Part shown: one piece after another, positions 62,470 through 64,000 of the stretch
Position numbering within the stretch: position 1 is the first letter of the stretch
Layout: every line of letters starts with the position of its first letter
From: Porphyromonadaceae bacterium
GTDB taxonomy: Bacteria; Bacteroidota; Bacteroidia; Bacteroidales; Dysgonomonadaceae
NCBI GenBank assembly: GCA_021372865.1
Contig: JAJFTO010000016.1
Coordinates: 62,001-126,000, forward strand
Direction: 5' to 3'
Length of the DNA: 64,000 bases
The notes under the pieces: generated by a model
Told to the model about the DNA's origin: nothing
The model's database searches: none
Seen by the model: only the letters and a program-made list of their open reading frames with translations
Program-made: the position numbers and the translations under genes

Positions 62470-63006
62470 TTACTCAATACTGACCAGCTCAATTTCAAAA
62501 ACCAGTGTGGTGTAACCTTGTATGCTGCTATTGCCCGATTCACCGTAGGCAAGCTTCCAGGGCATCCATACTTCCCATTTGTCGCCCACGCGCATATGTT
62601 GCAAGGCGGTGGAAAATCCGTCCACGACACCATTCACGGCAAATGTTCTTGGAATATTGTTGTTTTCCGTAGAATCGAAAATCACTTTATTGTAAATGAT
62701 GTTGTTTTTATTGTCGGTATAAGTATCGGGCATCGACCAGATATTCTTATACCAGCCGGTGTAAAGCACCTTTACCTTGTCTGTAAAATAGGGCGTTTCA
62801 CCGTCACCCGACTGGATCTCTTTGTACATGACAAAACCTTTTCCCGATTGTGAATTGAGTTTCGTATATGCCGGGTTGGTCGCTATAGCAGTAAACTGAG
62901 CTTCGTTGTCAAGCTGCCACTGATCGTTGAACGTTTCTGTCTTATCGCATGCCGAAAACAGGAGAGTAAAAAAAAGTGTAAATATTAAGATTGAATTTCT
63001 CTTCAT
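62470..63006 (-). CDS. FKBP-type peptidyl-prolyl isomerase, lipoprotein
   Basis: A 178-residue lipoprotein: C20 in LLFSACDKTE, then a polar linker and a C-terminal FKBP domain with the segments DKVKVLYTGWYKN, TFAVNGVVDGFSTALQHMRVGDKWEVWMP and LAYGESGNSSIQGYTTLVFEIELV, the standard fold order. It assists proline-limited folding of envelope proteins. It begins 4 bases after the glycyl-tRNA synthetase stop and is probably co-transcribed with it. Confidence 0.92.
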   Translation of the reverse strand: MKRNSILIFTLFFTLLFSACDKTETFNDQWQLDNEAQFTAIATNPAYTKLNSQSGKGFVMYKEIQSGDGETPYFTDKVKVLYTGWYKNIWSMPDTYTDNKNNIIYNKVIFDSTENNNIPRTFAVNGVVDGFSTALQHMRVGDKWEVWMPWKLAYGESGNSSIQGYTTLVFEIELVSIE

Positions 63007-63010
63007 GATT

Positions 63011-64000
63011 TTATGCTGATAATTGCTTGAGTAAATTTTTCATATCGACTTTGTCGGTGATGGTACGTTGCAGTGAATCGATGGAAACTCTTTCCTGTTC
63101 CATTGTATCACGATAACGGATGGTGACGGTATTGTCTTCCAGTGTCTGATGATCGATGGTCGCACAGAAAGGGGTACCAATGGCATCCTGACGGCGGTAA
63201 CGCTTACCGATGCTGTCTTTCTCGTCGTACTGACAGGCAAAGCTGAATTTGAGCTCATCCATGATCTCACGGGCTTTTTCTGAGAGACCGTCTTTTTTCA
63301 CCAGTGGCAGAATGGCAAGCTTCACCGGTGCAAGGGCAGGGGGGAGCTTCAGCAACACGCGCACCTCTCCTCCCTCCAACGTTTCCTCGCAATAGGAGGC
63401 TGCCAGAATGGAAAGGAACATTCTGTCCACGCCAATGGATGTTTCCACCACAAAGGGAATATAGGATTTGTTCTGTTCAGGATCGAAGTACTGCATCTTC
63501 TTACCTGAATATTTTTCGTGCTGACTCAAATCGAAGTCGGTGCGGGAATGAATTCCTTCCACCTCCTTGAAGCCGAAAGGCATTTCAAACTCAATATCTG
63601 TAGCTGCATTGGCATAGTGCGCCAGCTTGTCGTGGTCGTGAAAACGATATTTCTCCGCTCCAAAGCCCAGTGTCTGGTGCCACTTCATCCGAAATGCCTT
63701 CCAGTGCTCAAACCACTGTAGTTCTTCGCCCGGTGTCACAAAAAACTGCATCTCCATCTGCTCGAACTCCCGCATACGGAAGATAAACTGACGGGCTACA
63801 ATCTCATTGCGAAAAGCTTTGCCTATCTGGGCAATACCGAAAGGTACCTTCATGCGTCCCGTTTTCTGTACGTTGAGGAAGTTCACAAATATACCCTGTG
63901 CTGTTTCAGGCCGTAAGTAAACCTTCATGGCTCCCTCTGAAGTGGAACCCATCTCAGTAGAAAACATCAGGTTGAACTGACGCACTTCGGTCCAGTTGCG
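63011..64000 (-). CDS. glyS: glycyl-tRNA synthetase, C-terminal part (window-truncated)
   Basis: Only the last 329 codons are in the window; the frame enters at base 64000. The single-chain class II synthetase is shown by NLMFSTEMGSTSEGA, MKVYLRPETAQGIFVNF (motif 2 region), KVPFGIAQIGKAFRNEI, MREFEQMEMQFFV and the motif 3 region PFVVETSIGVDRMFLSILA, then the anticodon-binding domain with LAPVKLAILPLV. It charges tRNA-Gly in the cytoplasm. The GTG at 63985 is an internal codon, not the start. Symbol glyS is used as for the one-chain enzyme (also called glyQS). Confidence 0.95.
   Translation of the reverse strand, partial: RNWTEVRQFNLMFSTEMGSTSEGAMKVYLRPETAQGIFVNFLNVQKTGRMKVPFGIAQIGKAFRNEIVARQFIFRMREFEQMEMQFFVTPGEELQWFEHWKAFRMKWHQTLGFGAEKYRFHDHDKLAHYANAATDIEFEMPFGFKEVEGIHSRTDFDLSQHEKYSGKKMQYFDPEQNKSYIPFVVETSIGVDRMFLSILAASYCEETLEGGEVRVLLKLPPALAPVKLAILPLVKKDGLSEKAREIMDELKFSFACQYDEKDSIGKRYRRQDAIGTPFCATIDHQTLEDNTVTIRYRDTMEQERVSIDSLQRTITDKVDMKNLLKQLSA

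Noticed and set aside
63011..63985. Complete 324-residue protein starting at 63985
   Set aside because: The supposed start is an internal GTG; the glycyl-tRNA synthetase frame continues to the window edge.

Overview
The window comes from a member of the Bacteroidota, most likely the order Bacteroidales. Evidence for this is a SusC/SusD pair with an ECF sigma factor and a FecR anti-sigma factor, repeated -7 elements of the TAnnTTTG type, little sign of Shine-Dalgarno sequences, a DPP III with the HECLGH motif, and Bacteroidota-style MurT/MurK/MurQ and carboxynorspermidine synthase genes. A Dysgonomonadaceae-like host (Proteiniphilum/Petrimonas type) would fit, but that is a guess; no rRNA is present to test it. 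No CRISPR array, prophage or intact insertion sequence was seen.

Layout. 0-2 kb: end of an unidentified gene, mobA (molybdenum cofactor nucleotidylation) and an unrecognised polytopic membrane protein. 2-8.5 kb: a narGHJI operon for a cytoplasm-facing, membrane-bound respiratory nitrate reductase, strikingly like the enterobacterial enzyme, followed upstream by a TDT/SLAC1-type anion channel (8.6-9.7 kb). 9.8-13.8 kb: carboxynorspermidine synthase, a MscS-type channel and a FabH-like ketoacyl synthase. 13.8-26.9 kb: a FemAB-like transferase and a peptidoglycan-salvage block (amidase, two-domain glycosyltransferase, SpoIID-like protein, AmpG-like permease, NamZ-like exo-muramidase, MurT, MurK, MurQ). 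27.1-34.6 kb: SusD, SusC with a signalling domain, FecR and ECF sigma, on the same strand and directly upstream of the salvage block. 34.6-46.3 kb: housekeeping genes (folA, thyA, folC, DPP III, purE, gcvH, PAP2-like, rpoN, miaA) and small proteins. 46.4-55.4 kb: a visibly AT-richer six-gene operon (FHS sugar transporter, nagB-like, nagA, GH92-like, sulfatase, an unassigned TIM-barrel-like lipoprotein). 55.4-56.0 kb: a long AT-rich gap before two tandem tRNA-Asn genes. 56.4-64 kb: 2-hydroxyacid dehydrogenase, AlkD-like protein, M16 peptidase, beta-barrel protein, LigB-type dioxygenase, PBP4-type D,D-peptidase, FKBP-type isomerase and the C-terminal part of glycyl-tRNA synthetase.

How the genes may work together. 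The nar block with mobA gives nitrate respiration; no NarK is present, so the neighbouring anion channel is a candidate for nitrate or nitrite passage. The 15.3-34.6 kb block reads as one chain from outer-membrane capture (SusCD under sigma/anti-sigma control), through amidase and exo-muramidase processing and AmpG/MurT import, to MurK/MurQ conversion of MurNAc to GlcNAc-6-phosphate. The 46.4-55.4 kb operon ends in the same pool through NagA and NagB and is probably a host- or algal-glycan operon that handles sulfated, mannose- and GlcNAc-containing chains.
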